Shown here: in pieces, positions 9,290 through 17,941 of the stretch
How positions within the stretch are numbered: position 1 is the stretch's first letter
Layout of the letters: each line of letters begins with the position of its first letter
NCBI GenBank assembly: GCA_034927285.1
Contig: JAYFQF010000020.1
Span: forward strand, 1 to 63,578
DNA from: JAYFQF01 sp034927285
GTDB taxonomy: Bacteria > Bacillota > Peptococcia > DRI-13 > UBA5745
Length of the DNA stretch: 63,578 nucleotides
Direction of reading: 5' to 3'
Notes under the pieces: generated by a model
Seen by the model: the letters and a program-made list of their open reading frames with translations, nothing else
Databases searched by the model: none
What the model was told of the DNA's origin: nothing
Program-made: the position numbers and the translations under genes

Positions 9290-10438
9290 TTATTCTCCGT
9301 AAATTCTCTTGGTTTCCACAAAGGAATAGCCTTCCATCAGACGGCGGGCCGTCCGGAAAATGCCGGCTTTCAGGACCTGGCCGTCCTTCACCTCTGCCGC
9401 CACGGGGATTACTCCCGCCGGATGACCGATACGGACGGTATCGATGCTGCCGATGTGAGGAATGACCTGATTAACGATGGTGCCGGGGATCTTGGCGGCG
9501 GCGCCGGTGCAGGCGGTGCCGGTGCCGGGATAGGTTTTATGCAGCTTTTGCATGAACATCATCCGGGAAACCAGATCCACGTCCGCTTTTTTTACAGTAT
9601 TTGCGGTGGTGAAGTCGATATAATCGGCGGCTTCCGTCACAAAGGCCACCATGGGGAAGGCGGGAGAGTATTTGCTGGCCTCTTCCTCGGTTTTCGACTT
9701 GCCCATAATGACGCAGGCCTTGGCCCGGATCTCTTCCAGCAGGGCCAAAAGCTCAGGATTGCCGTCGATCTCGGCAGGAGTCTCGGTACCTTTCATCTTC
9801 ACGTCTTCGGCCCGGACAAAAACGCAGGGGTTGGCGCAGTCCACCATGGAGGCCTCGATGGCTCCTTTGGAGGTCTGGATCACGTCCACAGGATTTCCGG
9901 TGGGCAAAAGCTTGCCGGTTGCGGCCCCGGCGGTGGCGGCAAAATTCATGATGATGGGCGCGGCGGTGCCGGGGACGCCGTCGATCTTGCAGTCTCCGGA
10001 AACTTTCGCCTTGCCGTCCTTTACCTGCACGTCGGCGTAAAGGATTTTGCCGGTGTTGGTATTATGGATGCGGACGGTGGTTACCGGTTCCGTGGCCCGG
10101 ACGATGGATTCGTCGATGGCAAAGGGGCCTACCGCGGAAGAAATGTTGCCGCAGTTGCCGCTGTAGTCGATGACGTTGTCGGTGATGCTGACCTGGCCGA
10201 AGGTGTAGTCCACATCGGCGTCGGACCGGCTGGGGGGACCGATAATGGCCAGCTTGCTGGTCAGGGAGTCGGCTCCGGCCAGCCCGTCGATCTGACGGAC
10301 GTCGGGGCTGCCGAAAATGGCTAAAATGATTTTATCCCTGGTGGCTTTGTCCTTGGGCAGGTCGTTTTCCTTAAGGAAAATACCTTTGCTGGTGCCGCCC
10401 CGCATAATGACGGTGGGTACGCGAAATACGTCGCTCAT
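9290..10438 (-). CDS. mii: 3-methylitaconate Delta-isomerase (PrpF family)
   Basis: This 382-residue PrpF-family protein has the DapF-like fold. The N-terminal VIMRGGTSKGIFL and the YSGNCGNISSAVGPFAI segment carry the family's typical catalytic Cys and Gly-rich loops. PrpF proteins shift the double bond of methylaconitate; the E. barkeri relative Mii isomerises (R)-3-methylitaconate to 2,3-dimethylmaleate. Its position between the mutase (mgm) and the hydratase/lyase genes matches that step. The ATG at 10438 has a strong AGGAGGAG site. It is separated from mgm by about 85 bases. Confidence 0.9.
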   Translation of the reverse strand: MSDVFRVPTVIMRGGTSKGIFLKENDLPKDKATRDKIILAIFGSPDVRQIDGLAGADSLTSKLAIIGPPSRSDADVDYTFGQVSITDNVIDYSGNCGNISSAVGPFAIDESIVRATEPVTTVRIHNTNTGKILYADVQVKDGKAKVSGDCKIDGVPGTAAPIIMNFAATAGAATGKLLPTGNPVDVIQTSKGAIEASMVDCANPCVFVRAEDVKMKGTETPAEIDGNPELLALLEEIRAKACVIMGKSKTEEEASKYSPAFPMVAFVTEAADYIDFTTANTVKKADVDLVSRMMFMQKLHKTYPGTGTACTGAAAKIPGTIVNQVIPHIGSIDTVRIGHPAGVIPVAAEVKDGQVLKAGIFRTARRLMEGYSFVETKRIYGE

Positions 10439-10522
10439 CGTGATCTCCTCCTGATTTCGATTGATTTATTTGGCCGGCTCATTTCTCAGGTAAGCCGGTG
10501 GGGATGTTTTCGGTTAAGAAAT

Positions 10523-12367
10523 TTATTTGGTCATTTTCTCATACAGCCTGGCCGCTTCGGCCACAACTTTGTCGGGGTCGGAGCCGGGGCCGTAGAAACA
10601 GTCGACGCCCAGGAAGCCGACGCCTTCCTTTGCAATTTTCTCTTCGTACATGGCGTGCTCTTCTTCTTTTTCGGCAATGCGTCCGCCGGCCACCACCAGG
10701 GTCTTCGTCCGGCGGCCCAGCTCTTCCAGGCGCTTGCCTACCCGGGGGAAGAGGCTCATGCCCAGGCCCAAAAGATTATTGATGCCGACGATTTCGGCAT
10801 TGGCCTCGGCGGCCACCTCGGCTACGGTCTCCGGCAGATTCATGCCCCGCAGGTAAATGACTTCGTAGCCGGCCTGCTGGAACGCCTCGCGGATCACGTT
10901 GATGCCGTTGACGTGGGCGTCGGCCCCTACGGTAGCCAAAACGACTTTTTCTTTCCTGGTGGGTTTGGAAACTACTTCGACCTTGACGTCTTCCGCGGAA
11001 ACAACGCAGCGGGAAGCGTCCACATTAAGGGGCGTATAGCCTTTGACATAACGGGTGATGCCGTCCTTGTCCCGGTGGGTCTTCACATGGCGCTTCAAGT
11101 CCCAGCCTGCTGCCCGGGGGCAGTCCAGGGTGCCGCTTTTGCCGCCGGTGACGATGAGATCAATCAGTTCCGTATCTTTCCATTGCAGCCAGAACTCCGG
11201 GGTGATTTTTTCGGCGGTCAGGCCTTTTACCTGGAGACAGGCCTCCAGGACGGCCATGGCCTCGTCGATGATCTGGGCCTTTCTGGCGTCGATAACAGGG
11301 GATTCGATCCGTTGCTTATAGGTGCCGTCAAAGACGTTTCTGGTGGCCCAGATGGACTGTCCCATGGAATCTCCCGTGGGGATGCCTACGGATTCGGCGG
11401 CTTTGGGCCGGTAGAAATTAACGCCTTCCAGCCGGGCGTTGATGGCCATTCTGGCAAAATGGGCGGATTCGGCGATCAGGTTGGCCGGCGGACTCTGGAA
11501 GGTCTCCGGAACTACGATCAGGGATTTGCTCCACATGGTCTCCCGGATAGCCCGCATGACGGCCAGATCGGCGTAAATATTAATGCCGGCGATGTTCATC
11601 TGGATGGCGGAAAGCTCGGGAGCCAGGCCGGCATGGACCGCCAGCCCTTCGGCCAGAAGGCACATGGCCAGGGCCATGCCGTCGGTGCCGCCGATGTTGT
11701 TTAAGTGCTTATGGGAGTCCAGCTGGACGAAAATATTATTCTCGGCGCAGATCTGCAGGGCTTTATAGCCGTTTACCACTTTGGTTTTGTAATCATGGAT
11801 GCCCCGGCCGCCGAAATGCACGTGGATGACCGGGCCGATGTCGGTGCCGTCAAAGCCGGCGATCAGGGCATTGATAATCGAAAGGTGGGGGGTGTCGCCG
11901 GTGGCGTTGATCCGCACGGGATGCTTGGCTCCGCCGCCCATTTGGATGAAGTCCCGTTCCCCCTGGGGAGTGATGCCGCCCTTGCCCCGGGATTGCTCGA
12001 TCAGCTCCCGGCCCTTTAAGGGATCGATATGGCGGGTAGCTTCGGAATGGACGAAATGAAAGAGGGTCTCGTCGAATTTTTCCGCGTAGGCGTACATATT
12101 CTGGGATTCCTTATAGGTTTCCTCGCCGGTGTTGCGTCCTAAGATGGGATTTTGCACGGGCCAGCCCCGTTTGACGGCCAGCTGCCCAAGTTCATAAATA
12201 CGATAGCCGCTTCTGACCACCCCGGCCACCTCCCGGGGATAGGGGGCGGGCAGGCCTGTTACCTGGCCATTTTCGTCCAGGTCCGGCATAATGACATGGA
12301 AGGTATCGGCATAAGCTCTCATGGCCTCGATGTCCTCTTGGATGATACGCTTGGTTTTTTCTTGCAT
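10523..12367 (-). CDS. mgm: 2-methyleneglutarate mutase (adenosylcobalamin-dependent)
   Basis: This B12 enzyme rearranges 2-methyleneglutarate to (R)-3-methylitaconate by a radical carbon-skeleton shift. The 614-residue single chain has a TIM-barrel-like N-terminal domain of about 450 residues, followed by a B12-binding Rossmann domain. That domain has the base-off signature D-x-H-x-x-G at residues 483-488, His485 being the predicted cobalt ligand. A second segment, GINNLLGLG, corresponds to the SxL/GG region. It differs from glutamate mutase, which is split into two proteins (GlmS/GlmE). The ATG follows AGGAGG at a good distance, and dmdB ends 17 bases upstream. The assignment relies on fold plus a complete pathway neighbourhood. 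Confidence 0.92.
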   Translation of the reverse strand: MQEKTKRIIQEDIEAMRAYADTFHVIMPDLDENGQVTGLPAPYPREVAGVVRSGYRIYELGQLAVKRGWPVQNPILGRNTGEETYKESQNMYAYAEKFDETLFHFVHSEATRHIDPLKGRELIEQSRGKGGITPQGERDFIQMGGGAKHPVRINATGDTPHLSIINALIAGFDGTDIGPVIHVHFGGRGIHDYKTKVVNGYKALQICAENNIFVQLDSHKHLNNIGGTDGMALAMCLLAEGLAVHAGLAPELSAIQMNIAGINIYADLAVMRAIRETMWSKSLIVVPETFQSPPANLIAESAHFARMAINARLEGVNFYRPKAAESVGIPTGDSMGQSIWATRNVFDGTYKQRIESPVIDARKAQIIDEAMAVLEACLQVKGLTAEKITPEFWLQWKDTELIDLIVTGGKSGTLDCPRAAGWDLKRHVKTHRDKDGITRYVKGYTPLNVDASRCVVSAEDVKVEVVSKPTRKEKVVLATVGADAHVNGINVIREAFQQAGYEVIYLRGMNLPETVAEVAAEANAEIVGINNLLGLGMSLFPRVGKRLEELGRRTKTLVVAGGRIAEKEEEHAMYEEKIAKEGVGFLGVDCFYGPGSDPDKVVAEAARLYEKMTK

Positions 12368-12384
12368 GATGTAAACCTCCTAAT

Positions 12385-12891
12385 TTATTTGGTCAAATGG
12401 TTTGACTGTGCCAGTTCCGCGCGAACCCGGGGAATCAGGCCGCCGTATTTCAGGGTTTTCAGCACGCTGGGAGAAAGGGGCGCCGCGGTCAGGGTGCCGC
12501 CGGGGTAGGCGATCGTCCCCTTTTCCAGATCGGCTTCGATTTCATCGCCGTCCTTCACCAGGGAAGCGATATCGGCCGCGTAGACCGGCAGACCGATGTT
12601 AATGGCGTTGCGCCGGAAGATCCGGCCGAAGCCGCCGGCCACCACCAGCCCCACTCCGGACATTTTCAGGGCGATAGGGGCCTGTTCCCGGGAAGAGCCG
12701 CAGCCAAAATTCCGGCCGGCCACGATGATATCGCCGGGCCGCACTTTTTTTACAAAATCCAGCCCCACGCAGCCTGCCAGAGCGTATTTCCCCAGTTGGT
12801 CGAAGGGCTCGGCCATGGCGTAGCCCGGCAGAATCTGGTCGGTATCCACATTATCCCCCAAAACAAACACTCTGCCTTTGATCTTTTCCAT
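12385..12891 (-). CDS. dmdB: 2,3-dimethylmaleate hydratase small subunit (aconitase/LeuD family)
   Basis: This 168-residue protein is a swivel-domain subunit of an aconitase-type hydro-lyase. It contains the GRNFGCGSSREQAP motif typical of LeuD/aconitase small subunits and the start segment FVLGDNVDTDQILPG. Together with DmdA it should hydrate 2,3-dimethylmaleate to (2R,3S)-2,3-dimethylmalate. It starts 15 bases after the dmdA stop, with a GGAGGACTT site. Without context it would be annotated as 3-isopropylmalate dehydratase small subunit, but no leucine genes are nearby. Confidence 0.9.
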   Translation of the reverse strand: MEKIKGRVFVLGDNVDTDQILPGYAMAEPFDQLGKYALAGCVGLDFVKKVRPGDIIVAGRNFGCGSSREQAPIALKMSGVGLVVAGGFGRIFRRNAINIGLPVYAADIASLVKDGDEIEADLEKGTIAYPGGTLTAAPLSPSVLKTLKYGGLIPRVRAELAQSNHLTK

Positions 12892-12906
12892 CTTTAAGTC
12901 CTCCTC

Positions 12907-14091
12907 TTATTCTTCAGGTACAACCAGGCGTCCGGCCACGGCGGAAGCCGCCGCGGTAGCGGGGGAGGTCAGGTAGATCTGGCCTTTAACGCAGCCCATG
13001 CGGCCGGGAAAATTGCGGTTGGTGGTGGAAATGCAGACGTCTCTTTCGCTGATCAGGCCTTCATGGGCGCCGAAGCAAGGGCCGCAGCCGGGATTCAGTA
13101 CCGTGGCGCCGGCATCCCGGATGATCTTGGTCCAGCCGCGTTCTTCCATGGCCGCCAAGACAGTTTTTGAGGAGGGAAACACCAGCATGTTTACATCGGG
13201 ATGGACCTTGGCCTTTTCCAGGACCTTAGCCACCTGCTCCATATCGTTGAGCCGGCCGTTGGTACAGCTGCCTACCACCACCTGGGTGATGGGGATACCG
13301 GCGATTTCCGCCACGTCGCAGACATTGGCGGGAGAAAACGGCCGGGCTGCTTTGGGGGCCAAATCCTCCAGGTTCAGTTCCCGGGTCTCTTCCACATCGG
13401 TTTCTTTTGCTTCACCGCCAAAGAGGGTGATCATACTGCCCAGTTCCGTGCCCATGTTGCAGATGGTCATCCGTTCTTCCGTGGAAAACTGGCCGATGCC
13501 GGGACCGGTAAACAATAAGCCTTTATCCGTTAAATAATCGGTGCCGAAAATCTGACCAAGATAAAGGATCAGATCCTTGCCGAATACATTTGATTTCAAT
13601 TTTCCGGTTAAATAAACCTGAACCACCGCGGGAACCTCCAGATCCAGGGTGCCGGTGGCCATAGCGGCGGCGGCTTCCGTGGAACCGACGCCGATGCCGA
13701 TGGCGCCGTAGCCGCCGCAGGTGCAGGTATGGGAGTCGGCGATTACCACTAATTCGCCAGGCTCCGCCTGATGATTTTCATACATGAGCTGATGGATGAC
13801 GCCCTGGCCTCTGTCGTAAATGGTGAGGCCGAATTCTTTGGCAAAATCGCTCATGGACCAGACGTTATTTCGTGCTTTTTCCGTTGCTGCCGGATAAATG
13901 TGATCCACGATCAGCAGTACCCGCTTGGGATCGAAAACCGATTTGACGCCGATTTCCCGGAACATTTTGATGGCGATGGGCGCCGTTACGTCATGGGCGG
14001 CCACGTAGCTCACCTTACAGGTGATGTCCATACCGGGCCGGACTTCTTCCAGGCCTGCAGCCTTTGCCAAATATTGTTCAATTAAATTCAT
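12907..14091 (-). CDS. dmdA: 2,3-dimethylmaleate hydratase large subunit (aconitase/LeuC family)
   Basis: This 394-residue aconitase-family subunit holds the [4Fe-4S] cluster. Cys ligands are visible in VVGSCTNGR and NPGCGPCFG, and the DSHTCTCGGYGAIGIG segment is also typical. It pairs with DmdB in the hydration of 2,3-dimethylmaleate. It resembles LeuC and homoaconitase large subunits, and the pathway neighbours decide the substrate. The gene is preceded by a 255-base gap holding a bidirectional terminator-like hairpin, so dmdA probably opens a new transcript or is reached by read-through. Confidence 0.9.
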   Translation of the reverse strand: MNLIEQYLAKAAGLEEVRPGMDITCKVSYVAAHDVTAPIAIKMFREIGVKSVFDPKRVLLIVDHIYPAATEKARNNVWSMSDFAKEFGLTIYDRGQGVIHQLMYENHQAEPGELVVIADSHTCTCGGYGAIGIGVGSTEAAAAMATGTLDLEVPAVVQVYLTGKLKSNVFGKDLILYLGQIFGTDYLTDKGLLFTGPGIGQFSTEERMTICNMGTELGSMITLFGGEAKETDVEETRELNLEDLAPKAARPFSPANVCDVAEIAGIPITQVVVGSCTNGRLNDMEQVAKVLEKAKVHPDVNMLVFPSSKTVLAAMEERGWTKIIRDAGATVLNPGCGPCFGAHEGLISERDVCISTTNRNFPGRMGCVKGQIYLTSPATAAASAVAGRLVVPEE

Positions 14092-14222
14092 AAGGATAAC
14101 ACCTTCCTGCCTAAATTAAATTCTTTCCTTCCGAAAGAGGAAGCATGAGCAGATAACGGGGATTCGCAGAGGAGAGCAGGCCAAAATAAATGGTAAAGAG
14201 GAAAAATAAGAGCCAAGGGATG

Positions 14223-14263
14223 AAAAGCGGGCCCGGCCCTGTCTGGACCGGGCCCCGATTTTT
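14223..14263 (-). terminator. Terminator/attenuator between the membrane protein gene and dmdA
   Basis: GGGCCCGG (14229-14236) pairs with CCGGGCCC (14248-14255). On the minus strand it is followed by CGCTTTTC, on the plus strand by CGATTTTTG. It would reduce or stop transcription entering dmdA from the upstream gene. Confidence 0.65.
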
Positions 14264-14346
14264 GAACATATCACTCTATTTCCCAGGGTTTGTCAGAGAA
14301 GACCGGGCTTGGCGGCAAAAGTCGTTTGCCGTCTGCCTGGTTCAGT

Positions 14347-15435
14347 TTAGCACTCGATCTTGAGATCGCCGTCCTTGATGACGCCTTTCTTCCGCATGAA
14401 TTCGGAAGTGAGCCAGGCCACCACTGCGGGGATGACAAAGGAAATCAAAATCAGGCCGATCCAGTCCATGGCCGTGGGGCTGATGGCGGTCTCGCCGAAG
14501 TTCAGGGCGGTTTCGGAAGGATTCAGCCAGCCGGACCAAACGCCGATCTGGCCCACCAGGCCGGAGGTGCCCATACCGGAAGATATGGGGGCGCCGTTCA
14601 TCTTCAGCTTGAATATCACCGTGGCCACGGGGCCGTTGACGATGGAGGCCACTACGGCCGGCGTCCAGAGGACCGGTTTTCTCATCAGGTTGGGAACCTG
14701 CAGCATGGAGGTGCCGATGCCCTGGGCCATAAGGCCGCCTACTTTATTTTCACGATAGGAAGCGACGGCAAAGCCCACCATATGGGCGGAGCAGCCGGCT
14801 ACGGCGGCTCCGCCGGCCAGACCCACCAGGCCCAGGGCGGCGCAGACCGCGGCGGAACTGATGGGCAGAGTCAAAATGATACCCATGGCGGCGGAAACGA
14901 TGATTCCCATGAAGAAGGGCTGCAGGTTGGTGGCTTTGTAGATCAGTTCACCCAGCAAGATCGCAACTTTCCCGATGGGGGGAGCCAGGATCGTGGCGGC
15001 AAAAACGCCTACCATAATGGTGACAAAAGGCGTGGCGATCAGGTCGATGGGGGTGGTTTTGGATACCAGTTTACCGGCAAAGATCGCGATCAGGGCGATA
15101 AAGAAAACGGCGAGAGGACCGCCGGCGCCGCCCAGGGTATTTGCCGCCGCGCCAACTGCCAAAAGGGAGTAGAGAACGAAGGGGGGGGACTGGAGAGCGT
15201 AGCCGATGGAAACGGCCATGGCCGCGCCGGTAACGGAACTGGCGTAGTTGCCGTAATCCACCATAAAGCTCAATGCGGGGACGTTTTGACCGATGGTTTT
15301 GATGATGGTGCCAATAAGTAATGAAGCAAAGAGGCCGTGTGCCATGGCGCCAAGAGCTTTGATGCAGATACGGTCAAACGTGATGGAGATACCTTGCTTT
15401 TTCATAAACGCAGAGAAGGAACCAGATTCTGACAT
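14347..15435 (-). CDS. PTS_EIIC_2-type membrane protein, candidate nicotinate transporter
   Basis: This is a 362-residue, very hydrophobic protein with roughly ten membrane segments. It matches my memory of the PTS_EIIC_2 (PF13303) group. It has no phosphocarrier IIA/IIB domains, and no PTS genes lie nearby, so a normal sugar PTS role is unlikely. It lies between ndhLM and dmdA, inside a cluster that otherwise lacks any uptake protein, which makes it a candidate carrier for nicotinate or for exporting a product. It starts at an ATG with AGGAGG upstream. It has its own 242-base leader with a palindrome and 11-base repeats, and a terminator isolates it from ndhLM. The transport substrate is an inference. 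Confidence 0.72.
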   Translation of the reverse strand: MSESGSFSAFMKKQGISITFDRICIKALGAMAHGLFASLLIGTIIKTIGQNVPALSFMVDYGNYASSVTGAAMAVSIGYALQSPPFVLYSLLAVGAAANTLGGAGGPLAVFFIALIAIFAGKLVSKTTPIDLIATPFVTIMVGVFAATILAPPIGKVAILLGELIYKATNLQPFFMGIIVSAAMGIILTLPISSAAVCAALGLVGLAGGAAVAGCSAHMVGFAVASYRENKVGGLMAQGIGTSMLQVPNLMRKPVLWTPAVVASIVNGPVATVIFKLKMNGAPISSGMGTSGLVGQIGVWSGWLNPSETALNFGETAISPTAMDWIGLILISFVIPAVVAWLTSEFMRKKGVIKDGDLKIEC

Positions 15436-15458
15436 AATAATCCTCCTTTTGTTTTATT

Positions 15459-15482
15459 TATAAAGCGCGGCCGCGCTTTATA
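15459..15482. promoter_or_regulatory. 24-bp perfect palindrome ahead of the membrane protein gene
   Basis: The half-site TATAAAGCGCGG is followed directly by its exact reverse complement, and the palindrome ends about 23 bases before the start codon at 15435. It has no spacer and no T-run, which suits a dimeric repressor site or a loopless RNA stem better than a terminator. Confidence 0.6.
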
Positions 15483-15545
15483 GCAGGGGGGAAAGGGGGG
15501 GATCGGTCTGTCTGACACCGGAAATAGAGTGACGATCAAACTGGG

Positions 15546-15594
15546 AAAAAACGCCGGGCGGCAAGCCGGATATTCAGGCGGCGGACCGCCCGGC
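15546..15594 (-). terminator. Terminator after ndhLM
   Basis: The arms GCCGGGCGG (15553-15561) and CCGCCCGGC (15586-15594) are perfect. Read on the minus strand the hairpin is followed by GTTTTTT. It closes the ena-to-ndhLM transcript. Confidence 0.75.
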
Positions 15595-15598
15595 AAAC

Positions 15599-15642
15599 AC
15601 TTAAACAATACTTAAACGATACTTAAACGACACTTAAAACCA
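15599..15642. repeat. Four tandem 11-bp repeats between ndhLM and its terminator
   Basis: ACTTAAACAAT, ACTTAAACGAT, ACTTAAACGAC and ACTTAAAACCA follow one another without spacers at 15599, 15610, 15621 and 15632. The period is close to one helical turn, so each copy faces the same side of the DNA. Confidence 0.85.
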
Positions 15643-15677
15643 TAAACGCTTAACCAAAGGCTGAAACCGGCGAAAGC

Positions 15678-17921
15678 TTATTCCCTGATTTTTTTCATCA
15701 GGTCCGTGGGCAGGATGGGCAAAGTATCAAATTCCTTGCCGATGGCGTTTTCCACCGCATCCTTAATGGCGGGGATACCGGGGATCAGGGCGGGCTCGCC
15801 CAGGCCCTTGGCGCCGAAGGGGCCTGCTTCGCCTTCGCATTCCACGATGATGGGATAAATTTCGGGAGTGTCCATGGAGGTGGCGATCAGGTATTTGGAG
15901 AATACGGGGTTTTTGATCTTGCCTTTGTCGTGCTCGATCTTTTCCAGAAGCACGAAACCTTCGGCCATGACGGTACCGCCTTCGATCTGTCCCTCGGCCA
16001 TGGTACGGTCCACCGCCTGGCCCACATCGTGGGCGGAAACCACCTTTTCACAGGTAACCTCCCCGATGGTGGGGTCCACGGATACCTGGGCAATGGTAGT
16101 GGCATAGGAGTAAACCTCGTAAGGGATACCGGACATATCCTTGGGGCTAAGATAGGTGGTTTTGGGATTGTAGTAACCGGCGCCTACGGCCAGGCGGCCC
16201 AGCTTGCCCATTTCGCCCATCAGCTCCGGATAGGTCATCTTGATCTGGGGATCCTTGGAGCTGTAGATCTGACGATTGCGGAAGACCAGGTCCTCCGCAG
16301 GGACATTCAGGAAAGCCGCGGCGGTCTCCGCCAGAATACCTTTTGCCTGATGGCAGGCGTTTCTGGTGGCGTTGCCGGAAATAAAGGTCTGGCGGCTGGC
16401 TGAGGAAGCGCCGCCTTCGGGGGTGACCATGGTATCCGCCGCGGTGACGTGGATATCCTCATAGTCCAGCCCCAGCTCCTCGGCGGCAATGGTAGCCATG
16501 ACCGTGTCGGAGCCCTGGCCGATGTCGGCGCAGCCTACCATCAGGTTTACGGAGCAATCCTTCAATACCTCCACGAAGGCTGCCGCCGGATTGGGCAGGC
16601 CGGTATTGCCGATGCCGTACCACATGCAGCCCACGCCGATGCCCCGGTTTTCGCCGGGACCGTCCAGGACTTCCCTGGCTTTGTCCCGGGCCGCTTCCAG
16701 GGTTTGGACAAAACCCACGCTTTCATTGAGAACCTGGCCGGTAGCGATTTCCGTACCTACCCGGTGGGCGTTTAATATACGGATTTCGATGGGATCCATA
16801 TTCAGAGCCTTGGCCAGCTTGTTCATCTGACCTTCGTGGCACACGGCGGCCTGGGGGCAGCCGAAGCCCCGGAAAGCTCCGGCCATGGGGTTGTTTGTAT
16901 AATAGAAGTCGCCGTCCGCCAGGACGTTGGGAATATCATAGGGCCCGGTGATGTGGACCATGGCCCGGCCGATGACGGCTGGGCCGTAGGAAGCATAAGC
17001 CCCGGTATCGCCGGTCATATAGACTTTCAGGGCTTTGATCTTTCCGTCCTTGGTGGCCCCGGTCTTCGCATAGAAGGTCATGGGGTGGCGCTTGGAGGAA
17101 ACTTCGGTGGATTCTTTGCGGCTGCGGACCATTTTCACCGGCCGCTGCGTGGCGTTGCACAACAAAGCCAGATGGCATTGGACGGAGATATCCAGCTTGC
17201 CGCCGAAGCCGCCGCCGGTGGTGACCTGGGTAACCCGGACCTTGTTGTTGGGCAGACCCAGCACAGCCGCCACTTCCCCCCGGTCGTAATGGGGGTTTTG
17301 GGTGGAGGCATAGACATTGATGATGCCTTCCTCGATATTGGCCACGCCGGCGTCCGGCTCGATAAACATATGAGAGTACATGGAGGTATGGTAGGTGCCC
17401 TCCACGATAATGTCGCATTCGGCAAAGGCAGCCTCGGCGTCGCCGTGCTCCAGATGCTTATGGGCGTGCAGGTTTGTGGTGCCGTGGACCTTTGCGGAAT
17501 CCTCCTGGGCGGCCCGTTCAATGGTGAAAATGGGCTCTAAAAGATCGTATTCCACCTCGATCAGTTCCAAAGCTTCATCAACCAATTCCTGGGTATCGGC
17601 GGCCACAATGGCGATGGCGTCGCCTACCCGGCGGATTTTGTCGTCAACCAGGCAGGGTTCGTCCTTAATGATGATCCCGATGCGGTTTTTACCCGGGATG
17701 TCTTTGGAGGTCAATACGCAGTGAACGCCCGGCAGAGCCAGAGCCTTGGAGGCGTCGAAACGCTTGATGGTGGCGTGAGGCACGGTGCTGCGAAAGACGC
17801 CGCCGTAAAGCGCATTGCATATATTCATGTCTGCGGCAAATCTGGCTTTACCGGTTACTTTTTGCAGGGAATCTTTTTTTACATGGCTTTTCCCCATAAC
17901 AGCCAAATCTCTGATCGTCAT
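15678..17921 (-). CDS. ndhL: Nicotinate dehydrogenase molybdopterin subunit, fused NdhL-NdhM
   Basis: This is the xanthine-dehydrogenase-family molybdenum subunit, predicted to hydroxylate nicotinate to 6-hydroxynicotinate. The 747-residue chain contains both halves that E. barkeri encodes as separate ndhL and ndhM. It shows the N-terminal ald/xan 'hammerhead' region (KVTGKARFAADM), GGGFGGKLD, AFRGFGCPQAA and the C-terminal GAKGLGEPALIPG with the catalytic Glu. No in-frame UGA is present: the known enzyme carries labile selenium on the molybdenum cofactor, not selenocysteine. The ATG at 17921 has AGGAG upstream; a longer frame to 18002 would overlap ndhS and has no homology. It is the last gene of the ndhFS-LM set, and a terminator follows. 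Confidence 0.9.
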   Translation of the reverse strand: MTIRDLAVMGKSHVKKDSLQKVTGKARFAADMNICNALYGGVFRSTVPHATIKRFDASKALALPGVHCVLTSKDIPGKNRIGIIIKDEPCLVDDKIRRVGDAIAIVAADTQELVDEALELIEVEYDLLEPIFTIERAAQEDSAKVHGTTNLHAHKHLEHGDAEAAFAECDIIVEGTYHTSMYSHMFIEPDAGVANIEEGIINVYASTQNPHYDRGEVAAVLGLPNNKVRVTQVTTGGGFGGKLDISVQCHLALLCNATQRPVKMVRSRKESTEVSSKRHPMTFYAKTGATKDGKIKALKVYMTGDTGAYASYGPAVIGRAMVHITGPYDIPNVLADGDFYYTNNPMAGAFRGFGCPQAAVCHEGQMNKLAKALNMDPIEIRILNAHRVGTEIATGQVLNESVGFVQTLEAARDKAREVLDGPGENRGIGVGCMWYGIGNTGLPNPAAAFVEVLKDCSVNLMVGCADIGQGSDTVMATIAAEELGLDYEDIHVTAADTMVTPEGGASSASRQTFISGNATRNACHQAKGILAETAAAFLNVPAEDLVFRNRQIYSSKDPQIKMTYPELMGEMGKLGRLAVGAGYYNPKTTYLSPKDMSGIPYEVYSYATTIAQVSVDPTIGEVTCEKVVSAHDVGQAVDRTMAEGQIEGGTVMAEGFVLLEKIEHDKGKIKNPVFSKYLIATSMDTPEIYPIIVECEGEAGPFGAKGLGEPALIPGIPAIKDAVENAIGKEFDTLPILPTDLMKKIRE

Positions 17922-17941
17922 GGCAAATCTCCTTTCTGTCC

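Noticed and set aside
9272..10324. Plus-strand frame of 350 codons opposite mii
   Set aside because: Shadow of a family-supported gene; Gly/His-rich without motifs.
12385..14091. 3-isopropylmalate dehydratase (LeuCD)
   Set aside because: No leucine biosynthesis genes nearby; flanked by dimethylmaleate and dimethylmalate pathway genes.
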